64,000 nucleotides of DNA from Candidatus Methylomirabilota bacterium (GCA_035709005.1 DASTFB010000083.1:62001-126000); one strand, 5' to 3'; counted from the first letter of the stretch, positions 16,535-25,456 are shown. Program-made: numbers and translations. The notes: generated by a model not told the origin, from the letters alone.

Positions 16535-17290
16535 CTAGCGAAACAGGTCCCGGGCCGGGTCGCGCAGCAGCGGCTTGGAGCCCTCCTCGCCCGGCGCCAC
16601 CCGCAGGCCGCGCACGATCGCGACGGGGACGCGGTCGAGCTTGCCCATGACCAGCTCGGCGGCTCCGGTCACCTCGTCGGCCACGGCCAGGATCGTGGCC
16701 TGCAGGGCGCGTCCGGCCTGATCCTTGTACCCCAGGTAGCTGCGCAGCGGCGCCATCCCGCTCACGCCGATGGCCACGTTGGTGAGTCCCTCGCGCCAGG
16801 GACGCCCGAACGTGTCGGCGATGATGACGGCAAGGTCGATCCCGGCCGCTCCGCGAATCGCCTCGCGCAGCCGCCGGGCCGAGCGATCGGGATCCTCGGG
16901 GAGCAGGGCCACGCAGTCGGGCTCGACGTTGGACTGGTCGACGCCCGCGTTCGCGCAGACCCAGCCGTGGTGGGTCTCCGCGATGAACACGCCACGGTCC
17001 ATGCGCACGATGCGTCGCGACTCACGGAGGATGACCTCCACGAGGCGTGGATCACGTCCGAGCTGGGTCGCCATGGTGATAGCCGCCGGCGACGGCGACA
17101 CGTCGCTCAAGCGGACCAGGCGGCCTTCCGCCTTGGACACGACCTTCTGGCCGACCACCAGCAGGTCGCCGTCGCGCAGCGGGGTCCCCTGACGGTCGGC
17201 CGACTCCACGACGAGTCGGCCGAGGTCGTCGCCGGGGCGGACTTCCGGGATCCCGGTGACGCCGACCACCTCGTACCGGGGCAGCATCAT
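16535..17290 (-). CDS. cofE: coenzyme F420-0:L-glutamate ligase
   Basis: A 251-residue enzyme that adds gamma-linked glutamates to F420-0 in a GTP-dependent reaction. Visible blocks are YEVVGVTGIPEVRPGDDL, GDLLVVGQKVVSKAEGRLV, ETHHGWVCANAGVDQSNV and IADTFGRPWREGLTNVAIG. It is the single-domain CofE form; the C-terminal nitroreductase-like FMN domain of actinobacterial FbiB (about 450 residues) is missing, so any dehydro-F420 reduction must be done by another protein. The ATG shares a base with the cofC stop (TGATG). Confidence 0.92.
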   Translation of the reverse strand: MMLPRYEVVGVTGIPEVRPGDDLGRLVVESADRQGTPLRDGDLLVVGQKVVSKAEGRLVRLSDVSPSPAAITMATQLGRDPRLVEVILRESRRIVRMDRGVFIAETHHGWVCANAGVDQSNVEPDCVALLPEDPDRSARRLREAIRGAAGIDLAVIIADTFGRPWREGLTNVAIGVSGMAPLRSYLGYKDQAGRALQATILAVADEVTGAAELVMGKLDRVPVAIVRGLRVAPGEEGSKPLLRDPARDLFR

Positions 17291-17967
17291 CAGTGCGCGC
17301 GCTGAAGCGACGGTGGTAGCGCCTCGTTCAACTGGATTCCCCAGCTCGCGACCAGACGGCCGCTCTCGGTGCCCGGCCCCTGGTGGAGCAGGGCACGGAG
17401 GTCGTCGAGTTCGTCCACGTCGAGACCCAGCCCCGCCAGCGGCAGCACCCAGGGGTTCAGCCCCCGCGCGCGCGCGGCGGCCAGATGGTTGTCGAACGAA
17501 GGCTCGCCGAAGACGAGCGGCATGATGTCGGGGGGAGCCAGGGCGGCCCCGTTGGTGCCGCGGCCCGAGCGGGACGGGGTGAAGACCACGCCGGGATGTC
17601 CGGACGCGGCCACCTCGATCAGGGCGGCCACCTCGTCGGCGGTCGTGCAGGGCACATCGCCGGGCACGGTGAGGAAGAGGCGGGCGCGGCGACGGGCCGC
17701 CTCGGCCTGGGCCTGGGCCACCGCCGCCGTGTGCCCGCGATTGCAGTCCTCGTTGAGGGTCGCGGCGCCGGCACGCCGTGCAATGGCGGCCACTTCGGCG
17801 TCCCCGCTCACTACCCACACCGCGTCGAGCCCGGCGCCCATCAGGGCGCCGAGCACGTCGCGCAGCATTGCCCGGGCCAGATCCACGCGCTCGGCCGGAG
17901 TAAGCACGGTGATCAGGCGTTGCTTGGCGTTGACGAGGTCCTTCACGGGAACCGCGGCGACCCTCAT
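17290..17967 (-). CDS. cofC: 2-phospho-L-lactate guanylyltransferase (CofC/FbiD)
   Basis: A 225-residue nucleotidyltransferase that makes the GDP-activated C3 acid (lactyl, enolpyruvyl or glyceryl) for F420. It shows MRVAAVPVKDLVNAKQRL (nucleotide-binding loop), EDCNRGHTAAV, FLTVPGDVPCTTADEV (metal-binding Asp) and RSGRGTNGAALAPP. Whether it uses phospholactate, PEP or 3-phosphoglycerate cannot be judged by eye. The start overlaps the cofD stop (ATGA). Confidence 0.9.
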   Translation of the reverse strand: MRVAAVPVKDLVNAKQRLITVLTPAERVDLARAMLRDVLGALMGAGLDAVWVVSGDAEVAAIARRAGAATLNEDCNRGHTAAVAQAQAEAARRRARLFLTVPGDVPCTTADEVAALIEVAASGHPGVVFTPSRSGRGTNGAALAPPDIMPLVFGEPSFDNHLAAARARGLNPWVLPLAGLGLDVDELDDLRALLHQGPGTESGRLVASWGIQLNEALPPSLQRAH

Positions 17968-18911
17968 CCGCCGGCCACCTCGAGCACCCGCCTCGCCAGC
18001 GCGACCTCGCGCTGGCGATCGGGCATGAGGATCTCGGCCAGGACCGGCGAGACGCCCCGCTCGCGCAGCGCGGGAACCGAGGCGCGGTCGCCGGAGTCGA
18101 TGAGAAGCATGCGGAGCCACGGCGCGTAGGCCAGGGCGACGCCCACGGGCGACACCGGCAAGCCCCGAGCGCGCATGAGCTGAGCGGCGGGTCCGCTCAC
18201 GGCGGCGCCGCCGATGATGGGGCTCACCCCCACGATCGGCGCCGGGGCCCTGGTCAGGGCCTCGACGATGCCGGGCACGGCGAGCACCGGCCCGATCGAC
18301 GTCACGGGATTCGAAGGACAGATCACGATGAGCTCGGCTTCGGCGATCGCGCCCAGCACCTCCGGTGGCGCCGTCGCCTGGGCCGCGCCCGCGTAGGCGA
18401 CCTCGAGCACCTCCCCGAGGGCCTTGTCCCGCACGAAGTACTCCTGGAACGTGAGCCAGCCGTCCTCGGCCCCGGTGGCCATCGCCGCGCGGATCCGGGT
18501 CCGCACAGGATCGTCGCTCATGGGCAGGATGCGCGTCTCCACCCCGAGACGACGGGCGATGGCCGCCATCACGTCCGACAGCGGCGTCCCCGCGCGCAGC
18601 GCCCGCGTGCGGAACAGATGCGTGGCCAGATCGCGGTCGCCGAGGTTGAACCAGGTCTCGGCGCCGAGCTCGGCCATCGCCCCCAGGCAGCGGAACGTCT
18701 CTCCGGCCAGCCCCCAACCCCGCTCGGTGTCCAGGCGGCCGGCCAGCGCGTACGTGATGGTGTCGAGGTCCGGGGAGACGTGCAGGCCCCAGATCTCCGT
18801 GTCGTCGCCGGTGTTCCCGATGACCGTCAGGTTCCGGGGCCCCAGGCAGACGACCAGTCCCCGCAACAGCTTGGCGGCGCCGGTTCCGCCGGCGATGGCG
18901 GTCACCTTCAC
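17964..18911 (-). CDS. cofD: 2-phospho-L-lactate transferase (CofD/FbiA)
   Basis: A 315-residue enzyme that joins the GDP-activated C3 acid to Fo, forming F420-0 or dehydro-F420-0. Family marks are MKVTAIAGGTGAAKLLRGL, TVIGNTGDDTEIWGLHVSPDLDT, ERGWGLAGETF and ICPSNPVTSIGPVLAVPG. The start is GTG, 4 bases after the upstream gene. It couples to cofC by ATGA. Confidence 0.92.
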   Translation of the reverse strand: MKVTAIAGGTGAAKLLRGLVVCLGPRNLTVIGNTGDDTEIWGLHVSPDLDTITYALAGRLDTERGWGLAGETFRCLGAMAELGAETWFNLGDRDLATHLFRTRALRAGTPLSDVMAAIARRLGVETRILPMSDDPVRTRIRAAMATGAEDGWLTFQEYFVRDKALGEVLEVAYAGAAQATAPPEVLGAIAEAELIVICPSNPVTSIGPVLAVPGIVEALTRAPAPIVGVSPIIGGAAVSGPAAQLMRARGLPVSPVGVALAYAPWLRMLLIDSGDRASVPALRERGVSPVLAEILMPDRQREVALARRVLEVAGG

Positions 18912-18915
18912 GACG

Positions 18916-19500
18916 TCACTCGCGAGGTGCTTCGCGCAGGGTCCAGAGGGCGCTGCCCCCTCGCCAGGCGTAGAGGCCGACCCCGGCCCGACCGGTCAGG
19001 GCTCCGGGCAGGGTGCCCTCCGGTACGGGAATGAAACCGAACCGCACCCACACGCGGTCAAGACCTTGCGGGCGCGCGAACACCACGTCGCCACCGAGGG
19101 CGGTGCTGTGATCCAGCGCCGCCGTCACCAGTTGGGCCGCGATCTCGAGGGGGTCTTCGCCGGCGACGACGACGGGACCGTGCAGGAACAGGGCGCGCCC
19201 CTCGCGCTCGGCGAGCACCGCCCCCACCAGCCGCTCGCCCTGGGGTGGTGTGGCCACGAAGGCTCCCCACGCGAAGGCGAGCCTCGCCGGTTCGGGCCAG
19301 GCGAACGCGGCGAAGTCGAACAGCGAGCGCGCTTCGGTCCCGTCGGCCAGGGGACGGTAACCTACTCCCTGCCACACGCGAGGGACGGTTGCCTGAGCCA
19401 GCGACGGAGTGGGCGCGAGCGCGACGCCCGGCGCCCCGGCCGCCGCCGCCGGCGCCGACCCGGGACCGGGACGGCGCCGGCGCGGGCTACTTCTTCCCAA
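18916..19500 (-). CDS. GNAT-like protein of unknown function inside the F420 locus
   Basis: Up to 194 residues; the first 35-40 are Arg/Pro/Ala-rich and doubtful. The start shown is a TTG overlapping the HU gene end, and a GTG at 19377 (VWQGVGYRPL) would give 153 residues. The remainder resembles a degenerate GNAT fold: GERLVGAVLAEREGRALFLHGPVVV, an alpha-helical middle, and DRVWVRFGFIPVPEGTLPG near the end. No clear acetyl-CoA loop is seen. Its place 4 bases before cofD suggests co-expression with F420 synthesis, but nothing indicates a chemical role. Confidence 0.6.
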   Translation of the reverse strand: MGRSSPRRRRPGPGSAPAAAAGAPGVALAPTPSLAQATVPRVWQGVGYRPLADGTEARSLFDFAAFAWPEPARLAFAWGAFVATPPQGERLVGAVLAEREGRALFLHGPVVVAGEDPLEIAAQLVTAALDHSTALGGDVVFARPQGLDRVWVRFGFIPVPEGTLPGALTGRAGVGLYAWRGGSALWTLREAPRE

Positions 19501-19774
19501 GCACGGAGTCCTTCAGGCTCTTCGTCAGCCGGAACTTGCACACGCGCTTGGCCGGGATCTTGATGGGCTCGCCGGTCTGCGGATTGCGTCCGATCCGCGC
19601 TTTGCGATTGGACAGGACGAGCTTTCCGAAGCCGGGGAGAACGAAGCCGTTCTTGGCCTCCTTGCACGCGAGCGTGACCAGCTCGTCGAAGAGTTCCCCG
19701 ACCTGCTTCTTGGAGAGGTTGCTCTTCTGCGCGAGGTGGGACATCGTCGCCGACTTCGTCATCATCTTCGCCAC
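19487..19774 (-). CDS. HU-family DNA-binding protein
   Basis: A 95-residue histone-like protein. The C-terminal half has the beta-arm signature GFGKLVLSNRKARIGRNPQTG, followed by IKIPAKRVCKFRLTKSLKD. The N-terminal half is the usual dimerising helix pair (LSKKQVGELFDELVTLACKEA). It bends and packages DNA. GTG start with AGGAGG 8-9 bases upstream. It lies between cofH and the cofD group, so it may be co-transcribed with F420 genes. Confidence 0.92.
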   Translation of the reverse strand: MAKMMTKSATMSHLAQKSNLSKKQVGELFDELVTLACKEAKNGFVLPGFGKLVLSNRKARIGRNPQTGEPIKIPAKRVCKFRLTKSLKDSVLGKK

Positions 19775-19843
19775 GGGCAGCCTCCTGTTCGTCGGTTGGG
19801 AGTGAGGGTGACGTGAATTAATACCACAGGCCGCAATCGCCGG

Positions 19844-21109
19844 CTACCGACCCGTGTAGCGAAACTCCCCCGACGCGATGAGACGACGGTACGAGCCGAA
19901 CCGCGACTCGGTGTCGTGGATGGCGTCGAGGGGCGAGGCCTCGTCGTCTTCCCCGTCGTAGCGCCGGAGGATCGTGTACAGCGTGTCCCGCTGCGCCGGC
20001 ACCCGACCGGCGTCACGGACCAAGCGCTTGAGCTCGGCCGGCGGCACCAGCTGCCCGTAGGCGGCCCCCGCCGACGTCGAGATGGATTCATTGATCAGCG
20101 TTCCACCCAGGTCGTTGGCGCCGGCGTCGAGCAGGAGTTGGGCCAGCTTGGGTCCTTCCTTCACCCACGAGGCCTGGATATTGGGTATGTGAGCGCCGAG
20201 CATGATCCGGGCCAGGGCGTGCATGACCACCACCTCGGCCCCCGTCGCCCCCGGCCGGACCCCTCCGACCAGCCCTTTGGCCCACATGGGCGCTTCCGTA
20301 TGGATCAACGACAGGGGCACGAACTCGGTGAATCCCCCGGTGTCCTTCTGGATCGAGCGCAGCAAGGCCAGGTGCCGCACCCAGTGGGCGGGGGTCTCGA
20401 CGTGGCCGTACATGATCGTCGAGGTGGTCCGGAGCCCCAGCGCGTGAGCGGTCGTCACGACCTCGACCCACTGCGGTACCGTGATGCGCCCACGGGCGAT
20501 CCGGTCGCGGATCTCCTGATCGAGGATCTCGGCCGAGGTGCCGGGCAGCGTCCCCACCCCGGCCGCCTGCAGCTCGGCGAGGTATTCGCGCACCGGCAGC
20601 CCCGAGCGCACGGAGCCGTACAGCACTTCCTCCGGTGAGAAGGCGTGCAGGTGCAGCGCGGGGATGGCCTCCTTGATGGCCCGGCACAGGTCGATGTAGT
20701 AGCGCCCATCGAGCTTGGGCGGTAGCCCGGCCTGGATGCACACCTCGGTGGCGCCCAGCTCCCAGGCCTCCCGGGCCCGCCGCACGACCTCGGCCACCGG
20801 GAGGAAGTAGCCTTCTTCCTCGCGGTGATCCCGGCTGAAGGCGCAGAAGGTACAGTGCTTGATGCAGACGTTCGTGAAGTTAATGTTGCGGTTGATGACG
20901 AATGTCACCAGCTCGCCCGCCTGTCGCCGCCGCAGGGCGTCGGCGGCGCGGACGAGGGCCTGGAGATCGCGGCCGCGGGCCGTGGCCAGCACGAGCGCGT
21001 CGTCGACGGACACTTCGCCGCCCTCGAGCGCCCGCCCCAGCACGCGGCGCACCGGGGCGGCGGCCGCGTCGAGCGTCGGGCGGAGGCTACCAGCGTCGCC
21101 AGTGTTCAT
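19844..21109 (-). CDS. cofH: FO synthase subunit 2 (5-amino-6-(D-ribitylamino)uracil-L-tyrosine transferase)
   Basis: A 421-residue radical-SAM enzyme that, with CofG, builds the deazaflavin chromophore Fo from tyrosine and aminoribityluracil. The 4Fe-4S cluster motif is C82-x3-C86-x2-C89 (CIKHCTFC), preceded by NRNINFTNV. ATEVCIQAGLPP, LHLHAFSPEE, GVGTLPGTSAEIL and TSTIMYGHVET are typical. The start overlaps the cofG end by 23 bases. It is one of only two F420 genes separated from the cofDCE group by HU. Confidence 0.93.
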   Translation of the reverse strand: MNTGDAGSLRPTLDAAAAPVRRVLGRALEGGEVSVDDALVLATARGRDLQALVRAADALRRRQAGELVTFVINRNINFTNVCIKHCTFCAFSRDHREEEGYFLPVAEVVRRAREAWELGATEVCIQAGLPPKLDGRYYIDLCRAIKEAIPALHLHAFSPEEVLYGSVRSGLPVREYLAELQAAGVGTLPGTSAEILDQEIRDRIARGRITVPQWVEVVTTAHALGLRTTSTIMYGHVETPAHWVRHLALLRSIQKDTGGFTEFVPLSLIHTEAPMWAKGLVGGVRPGATGAEVVVMHALARIMLGAHIPNIQASWVKEGPKLAQLLLDAGANDLGGTLINESISTSAGAAYGQLVPPAELKRLVRDAGRVPAQRDTLYTILRRYDGEDDEASPLDAIHDTESRFGSYRRLIASGEFRYTGR

Positions 21110-22229
21110 AGGACTCCTTGACGAGGCCGTCCTCGTCGGTCAGGTTCGCGATCCGAGGGCGCAGCGGCTCGGCCACGAACTCGGCCCGCCGGCTGTATTC
21201 GGGATAGATGGCCAGGCGTTCCCGCAACACGAAGCCCGCGCGCGCCGTCGCCTCTCGCAGGTCGATGATGCGCGGCCAGGGCTTTTCGGGATTGATGTGA
21301 TCGAGGGTGAGCGGCGACACGCCGCCCCAGTCGTTGAGGCCGGCGGCGAGCAGGCGGGCGTAGGCGCCCGGCGACAGGTTGGGCGGGGCCTGGATGTTGA
21401 CTTCGGGTCCGAGGATCAGCCGGGCCACCGCGATCGTGCGGAGGAGGTCGTCGAACGACGGCTCGGGGGCGTCGCGCATGGGAATCGCGGGCTTGGCGCG
21501 GAAGTTCTGGACGATGACTTCCTGGATGTGGCCGTAGCGCTCGTGGAGGCTGCGGATGGCCATGAGCGCATCGACTCGCTCCCGGGGTGTCTCGCCGATG
21601 CCGATGAGGATCCCGGTCGTGAAGGGGATCTGCAGCTTGCCGGCCAGCTCGATCGTCCGGAGTCGGCGCGCCGGCACCTTGTCGGGCGCGCGCTCGTGGG
21701 CCATGCCCGGCGCGAGCAGACGCTCGGCGACCGTCTCCAGCATGAGCCCCATGCTGACCGTGACCTCGCGGAGCGCGGCCAGGTCGCGTTCGCCCATGAG
21801 CCCGGGGTTCGCGTGGGGCAGGAGCGGCGATTCCCGCAGGGTCGCCGCGCACATCGCCGTCAGATACTGGAGCGTCGTGCGGTGGCCGTGCGCCCGCAGG
21901 AACTGTCGATGCTCGGGGAAGCGAGCTTCCGGCTTGTCCCCGAGGGAGAACAGCGCCTCCTTGGCCCCGATGCGCTCGCCGGCCTGCACCAGGGCGACGA
22001 CCTCGTCCGGGGTCATGGTGTGCGCGCCGGCCTGGCCGGGGTCGCGGCGGAAGGTGCAATAGCCGCAATAGTCGCGGCACAGCGTGGTGAGCGGCACGAA
22101 GATCTTCTTGGAGAAGGTGACGCGGCGGCCGCGGCCCTGGTCGCGCAGCGCGCCGGCCCGGTCCAGGAGGTCGGGGATGCCCGCGGCGGGCGTCTCGATC
22201 AGCGCGCACGCCTCAGCGTGAGTGGTCAC
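21087..22229 (-). CDS. cofG: FO synthase subunit 1 (7,8-didemethyl-8-hydroxy-5-deazariboflavin synthase)
   Basis: A 380-residue radical-SAM partner of CofH. The cluster motif C51-x3-C55-x2-C58 (CRDYCGYCTF) follows VTFSKKIFVPLTTL. Further marks are ALFSLGDKPEARFPE, GLMLETVAERL, IPFTTGILIGIGET and DWGGVSPLTLDHINPEKPWP. It closes the Fo ring system. The GTG overlaps the stop of the upstream LLM oxidoreductase gene (GTGA), placing an F420-using enzyme and the first synthesis gene in one transcript. Confidence 0.93.
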   Translation of the reverse strand: MTTHAEACALIETPAAGIPDLLDRAGALRDQGRGRRVTFSKKIFVPLTTLCRDYCGYCTFRRDPGQAGAHTMTPDEVVALVQAGERIGAKEALFSLGDKPEARFPEHRQFLRAHGHRTTLQYLTAMCAATLRESPLLPHANPGLMGERDLAALREVTVSMGLMLETVAERLLAPGMAHERAPDKVPARRLRTIELAGKLQIPFTTGILIGIGETPRERVDALMAIRSLHERYGHIQEVIVQNFRAKPAIPMRDAPEPSFDDLLRTIAVARLILGPEVNIQAPPNLSPGAYARLLAAGLNDWGGVSPLTLDHINPEKPWPRIIDLREATARAGFVLRERLAIYPEYSRRAEFVAEPLRPRIANLTDEDGLVKESYEHWRRW

Positions 22230-23350
22230 TGTATCGGGGGCCGTGAGGCCGGCTTGGACCGTGGGTGGCCTGTTCTAGGTGCGGGGCGGCTGCGTTCGTT
22301 TTTCCGATTGATTGGACTCGAACTAGGTGCGGCGTGGCTCCGTTCGGATTTCCGATTTATTGAAGTCGATCGTGCTGCGGGGTGGCGTCGCCCGGTCTTC
22401 AGTTTGGGGAGGACGTCGTGGGCGAAGCGCTCCATGCTGGCCAGAACTTTGCCCAGGGCGGGGCGTACGGGGTCGAACACGAAGTGGGTGACGCCCAGGG
22501 ACTGGTACCGGCGGATGTCGGAGGCGACCTCGGCGGCCGTGCCCTGGAACAGGGGGCGCTCGCCGGCGGGGGCCCGGTCGCGCGGGCCCCGAACCTCCAT
22601 GGGAGCGCGGAAGCTCAGGGTGATGGCGCGGGGGTCGCGCCCGGCCTGCCGGGCGTAGGCCTGCAATTGTGCGACCCGGGTCCCGTACTCGTCCGGGTAG
22701 AGCAGGGCGGGTGGGCGCAGCCCGATCGGATGCCACCCATCCCCCAGGCGGGCCGCCCGCCGCAGCGCGGCGTCGGTGTGGCCGCCGATCCAGATCGGGA
22801 TCCCGCCTCGTTGGGCGGGCTTGGGCAGGGCGTGGACCTCGCGGACGGTCGCGTAGCGTCCCTCGAACGTCACCGGGTCGGTCGTCCACACCCGACGCAT
22901 CAGGCTCAGATACTCGTCGGTGACTCGTCCCCGTTCCTCGAAGGGGGGTGCGCCCACCGCCTCGAACTCCTCCTTCAGCCAGCCCGTTCCTGCGCCCAGG
23001 ATGAGTCGCCCCCGCGACAGCACGTCGATCATGGCCAGCATCTTGGCGGTGAGCAGCGGGTTGCGGTAGGGAATGACCAGCACGCTGGTCCCCAGCCGCA
23101 GCGTGCGGGTGACGTGCGCCAGGTAGCCCAAAAGCACCAGGGGCTCCAGATAGTCCTGCTGGGAGCCTCCGGGGAAGCGGCCGCTCGCCGCATAGGGATA
23201 GATCGACGCATCCGTCTTCACCGGAAGCACGATGTGATCGGTGACGAACAGGGAGGAGAAGCGCAGCGCCTCGGCCCGCGTCGCGATCTTGAGTACGGTG
23301 TCGAGGGTAGCGAACGGTCCGCGGCCCGGCAGCGAGAGGCCGAACTCCAT
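22226..23350 (-). CDS. LLM-class F420-dependent oxidoreductase with a repeat-extended C-terminus
   Basis: A 374-residue luciferase-like (TIM-barrel) oxidoreductase: MEFGLSLPGRGP, RFSSLFVTDHIVLP, LRLGTSVLVIPYRNP, GAGTGWLKEEFEAVG and GIPIWIGGHTDAALRRAARLGDGW. Members use F420 (or FMN) to reduce or oxidise diverse substrates. Linkage to cofG supports F420. The natural domain seems to end near LPKLKTGRRHP (about residue 320). The last 50 residues are a low-complexity tail encoded by two 48-bp tandem repeats. The stop still overlaps the cofG start. Confidence 0.87.
   Translation of the reverse strand: MEFGLSLPGRGPFATLDTVLKIATRAEALRFSSLFVTDHIVLPVKTDASIYPYAASGRFPGGSQQDYLEPLVLLGYLAHVTRTLRLGTSVLVIPYRNPLLTAKMLAMIDVLSRGRLILGAGTGWLKEEFEAVGAPPFEERGRVTDEYLSLMRRVWTTDPVTFEGRYATVREVHALPKPAQRGGIPIWIGGHTDAALRRAARLGDGWHPIGLRPPALLYPDEYGTRVAQLQAYARQAGRDPRAITLSFRAPMEVRGPRDRAPAGERPLFQGTAAEVASDIRRYQSLGVTHFVFDPVRPALGKVLASMERFAHDVLPKLKTGRRHPAARSTSINRKSERSHAAPSSSPINRKNERSRPAPRTGHPRSKPASRPPIQ
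22275..22370. repeat. two tandem 48-bp repeats at the 3' end of the LLM gene
   Basis: Units 22275-22322 and 22323-22370 both begin CTAGGTGCGG and share a TTCCGATT core; a third partial unit follows at about 22371. They are more AT-rich than their surroundings. The 48-bp length keeps the frame and adds a 16-residue protein repeat (INRKSERS, then INRKNERS). Confidence 0.8.
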
Positions 23351-23470
23351 GGCGGGCGTAATGGTAGGCTACGCTCCAGGCCTTTGCAATCGCGGGCATG
23401 CTCACGCGTGTCTCGTCCCTGACGCCAAGAGGGACAACCCTCCCCCGTTCACGCTATCTTTGAAGCGCGT

Positions 23471-24916
23471 ATGAAGCTCGGGGCCAAATTGTTCGTGGCC
23501 TTCTCGCTGGTGCTCGGCGTCCTCTTCATCGTCGGTGTGCTGAGCCTGCGCGCCCTGGACCGGCTGGTCACGGTGAATCGGGACATCACGACGCGGACCT
23601 TGCCGGCGGTGCGGCACGTCTCGGCGGCCCACGAGGCCATGCCCGGCCTGGCCCGGCTGGAAGCCCGTATGCTGATCCTCCGCGACGCCGCCTACGCCGT
23701 CGCCTGGACGGAGCGGATGGCCGAGGTCCGGCAGGATCTGGCCCGCCTGTCGGCGCTGCTGACCGCGCCCAGCCAGACCGCGTTGCTGAACGAGGCCCGG
23801 CTCGCCCTGGACCAGTACGACGCCGTGGTGGCCCGCGAGCAGCTGCTGACCGCCGAGGGCAAGCGCCAGCAGGCGCTGGAGGTGGCCCAGACCGAATCCA
23901 GCGCGCTCGTCGAAGCGGTCGAACACGCGCTGGGCAGACTCATCGAGGACATCCACGAGGCGGCGCGCAGCGCCCAGATCGAAGCGGCGCGACTGGAGGC
24001 CCGAACCTGGACCGGCGTGCTCGTCGCCCTGGGCGCCGCGGTGGGCCTGGCCTTTCTGGCCGCCGCGGTGATCGTCGTCCGCCTCACGCGCTCGCTCCGG
24101 GCCCTGTCGGTCGCGACCTCGGCGCTGGCCACCGGCTCGTTCCGCGAGCCGGTCAAGGTGGAGGGGCGTGACGAGGTGGCCGCCCTGGCCCTGGCCTTCA
24201 ACCGGATGGCCGAGCGGCTGCAGGAGATCGATCGGCTCAAGGAGACGTTTCTCGCCGCCGTCTCCCACGAGCTCCGCTCGCCGCTGACCTCCATTCGCGA
24301 AGCGGGCCACCTGCTGCGCGAGGGGGTGCCCGGCGGCCTCAATCCCAAACAGACGCGCCTGGTCGCCATCGTGGAGAAGGGCGCCGACCGCCTGCTCCGG
24401 CTGGTCAACCAGATCCTGGACCTGTCCCGTCTGCGCGCCGGCATGCTCCGGATCGAGCGCAAGCCGGTGGTCCTCGACCGGGTAGTGGCCCGTGCGGTGG
24501 AGGAGCTCCGCCCTCAGGCCGAGGACGCCAATCTCACCCTGACGCTGGAGCGGGTCGGCACCCGGTTCGATTTCCTTGGAGACGAAGATCGCCTGGTGCA
24601 GGTCGTCGTGAACCTCGTCTCCAACGCCGTGCGCTTCACGCCGGGCGGAGGACGCATCACCGTGCGCGTGATCGACGTCGGCCGCGAGATCGAGGTTCAA
24701 GTGGAGGACACCGGCATGGGCATCCCCGCGGCGGCGCTGCCTCACATCTTCGGCTGGTACGAGCAAGCCCATCACGACCGCGGGGGCACCGGCCTGGGTT
24801 TGCCCATCGTGCGGGGACTGGTGACCGCGCACGGGGGGCGCGTGACGGTAGAATCCCAGGAGGGCAAGGGCAGCCGGTTCACCGTGCTGCTGCCCCGCGA
24901 AGGTGTGGACCCGTGA
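23471..24916 (+). CDS. membrane sensor histidine kinase (HAMP, HisKA, HATPase)
   Basis: A 481-residue kinase with TM1 at about 7-28, a periplasmic helical sensor rich in Leu/Ala, TM2 near 178-205, a HAMP domain, the dimerisation helix with H266 (AVSHELRSPLTSI), and the ATP domain (NLVSNAVRFTPGGG, DTGMGIP, GGTGLGLPIV). It overlaps the lipoprotein gene by GTGA. Gene order kinase-lipoprotein-NtrC activator-glnB resembles enterobacterial glrK/qseE-qseG-glrR/qseF-glnB, so it may sense envelope stress. A TATCTT hexamer ends 10 nt before the ATG; no Shine-Dalgarno sequence is evident. Confidence 0.88.
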   Translation: MKLGAKLFVAFSLVLGVLFIVGVLSLRALDRLVTVNRDITTRTLPAVRHVSAAHEAMPGLARLEARMLILRDAAYAVAWTERMAEVRQDLARLSALLTAPSQTALLNEARLALDQYDAVVAREQLLTAEGKRQQALEVAQTESSALVEAVEHALGRLIEDIHEAARSAQIEAARLEARTWTGVLVALGAAVGLAFLAAAVIVVRLTRSLRALSVATSALATGSFREPVKVEGRDEVAALALAFNRMAERLQEIDRLKETFLAAVSHELRSPLTSIREAGHLLREGVPGGLNPKQTRLVAIVEKGADRLLRLVNQILDLSRLRAGMLRIERKPVVLDRVVARAVEELRPQAEDANLTLTLERVGTRFDFLGDEDRLVQVVVNLVSNAVRFTPGGGRITVRVIDVGREIEVQVEDTGMGIPAAALPHIFGWYEQAHHDRGGTGLGLPIVRGLVTAHGGRVTVESQEGKGSRFTVLLPREGVDP

Positions 24917-25308
24917 GGAGCGACCGACTCCTGGTCGGGATCGCGCTGGTGTCGGTGGCGTCGGGCTGTGCCGCGTCTCGTCCGGCCACGTCGCTGCTGG
25001 AGCGCGCCGATCGCCTCGTTCAGCAGGGCCAGTATCAGGCTGGGATGCGCGCGTACGACGAGCTGGTGTCGACGTACCCGACCGATCCCGGGGCGCCGCG
25101 AGCGCTGGCGGCCCGGGACGCCCTGGGCTCCCTGCTGGCCGCGCGCGGCGACGTGGCCCGTCTGAAAGAGGAGCTGGCGGCGCGGGACAGCGAACTCGGC
25201 CGTCTCAAGCAGGAGCTGCAGCGGTTGCAGGGCGAGACCGAACGCCTGCGCGCCGACCTCGAGGCGCTCAAGAAGATCGATCTCAAGCAGGAGCGCCGGC
25301 CGCGATGA
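24913..25308 (+). CDS. small lipoprotein with TPR-like and coiled-coil regions (QseG-like position)
   Basis: A 131-residue protein with a signal peptide and a lipobox-like SVASGC ending at Cys19. The middle (LLERADRLVQQGQYQAGMRAY) looks like one TPR repeat. The remainder is a strong coiled coil (LKEELAARDSELGRLKQELQ). Sandwiched between a histidine kinase and downstream regulators, it occupies the place of QseG, the lipoprotein that activates QseE in enterobacteria. The equivalence is inferred from order, size and topology, not sequence identity. Confidence 0.72.
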   Translation: MRSDRLLVGIALVSVASGCAASRPATSLLERADRLVQQGQYQAGMRAYDELVSTYPTDPGAPRALAARDALGSLLAARGDVARLKEELAARDSELGRLKQELQRLQGETERLRADLEALKKIDLKQERRPR

Positions 25309-25456
25309 GGCGACGGGAGCCCCAGCTCGGATCGCGCGATCGAACCATCACAGCCGGAGGTCGCGGCGGGGCACGGGCCCGCGGTGCGAGCCGCAGGACG
25401 TCGCGGGGCTGGGGCCCCGCCGTCCGAGGCGAGCCGACGAGGCAATCACAGCCCGG

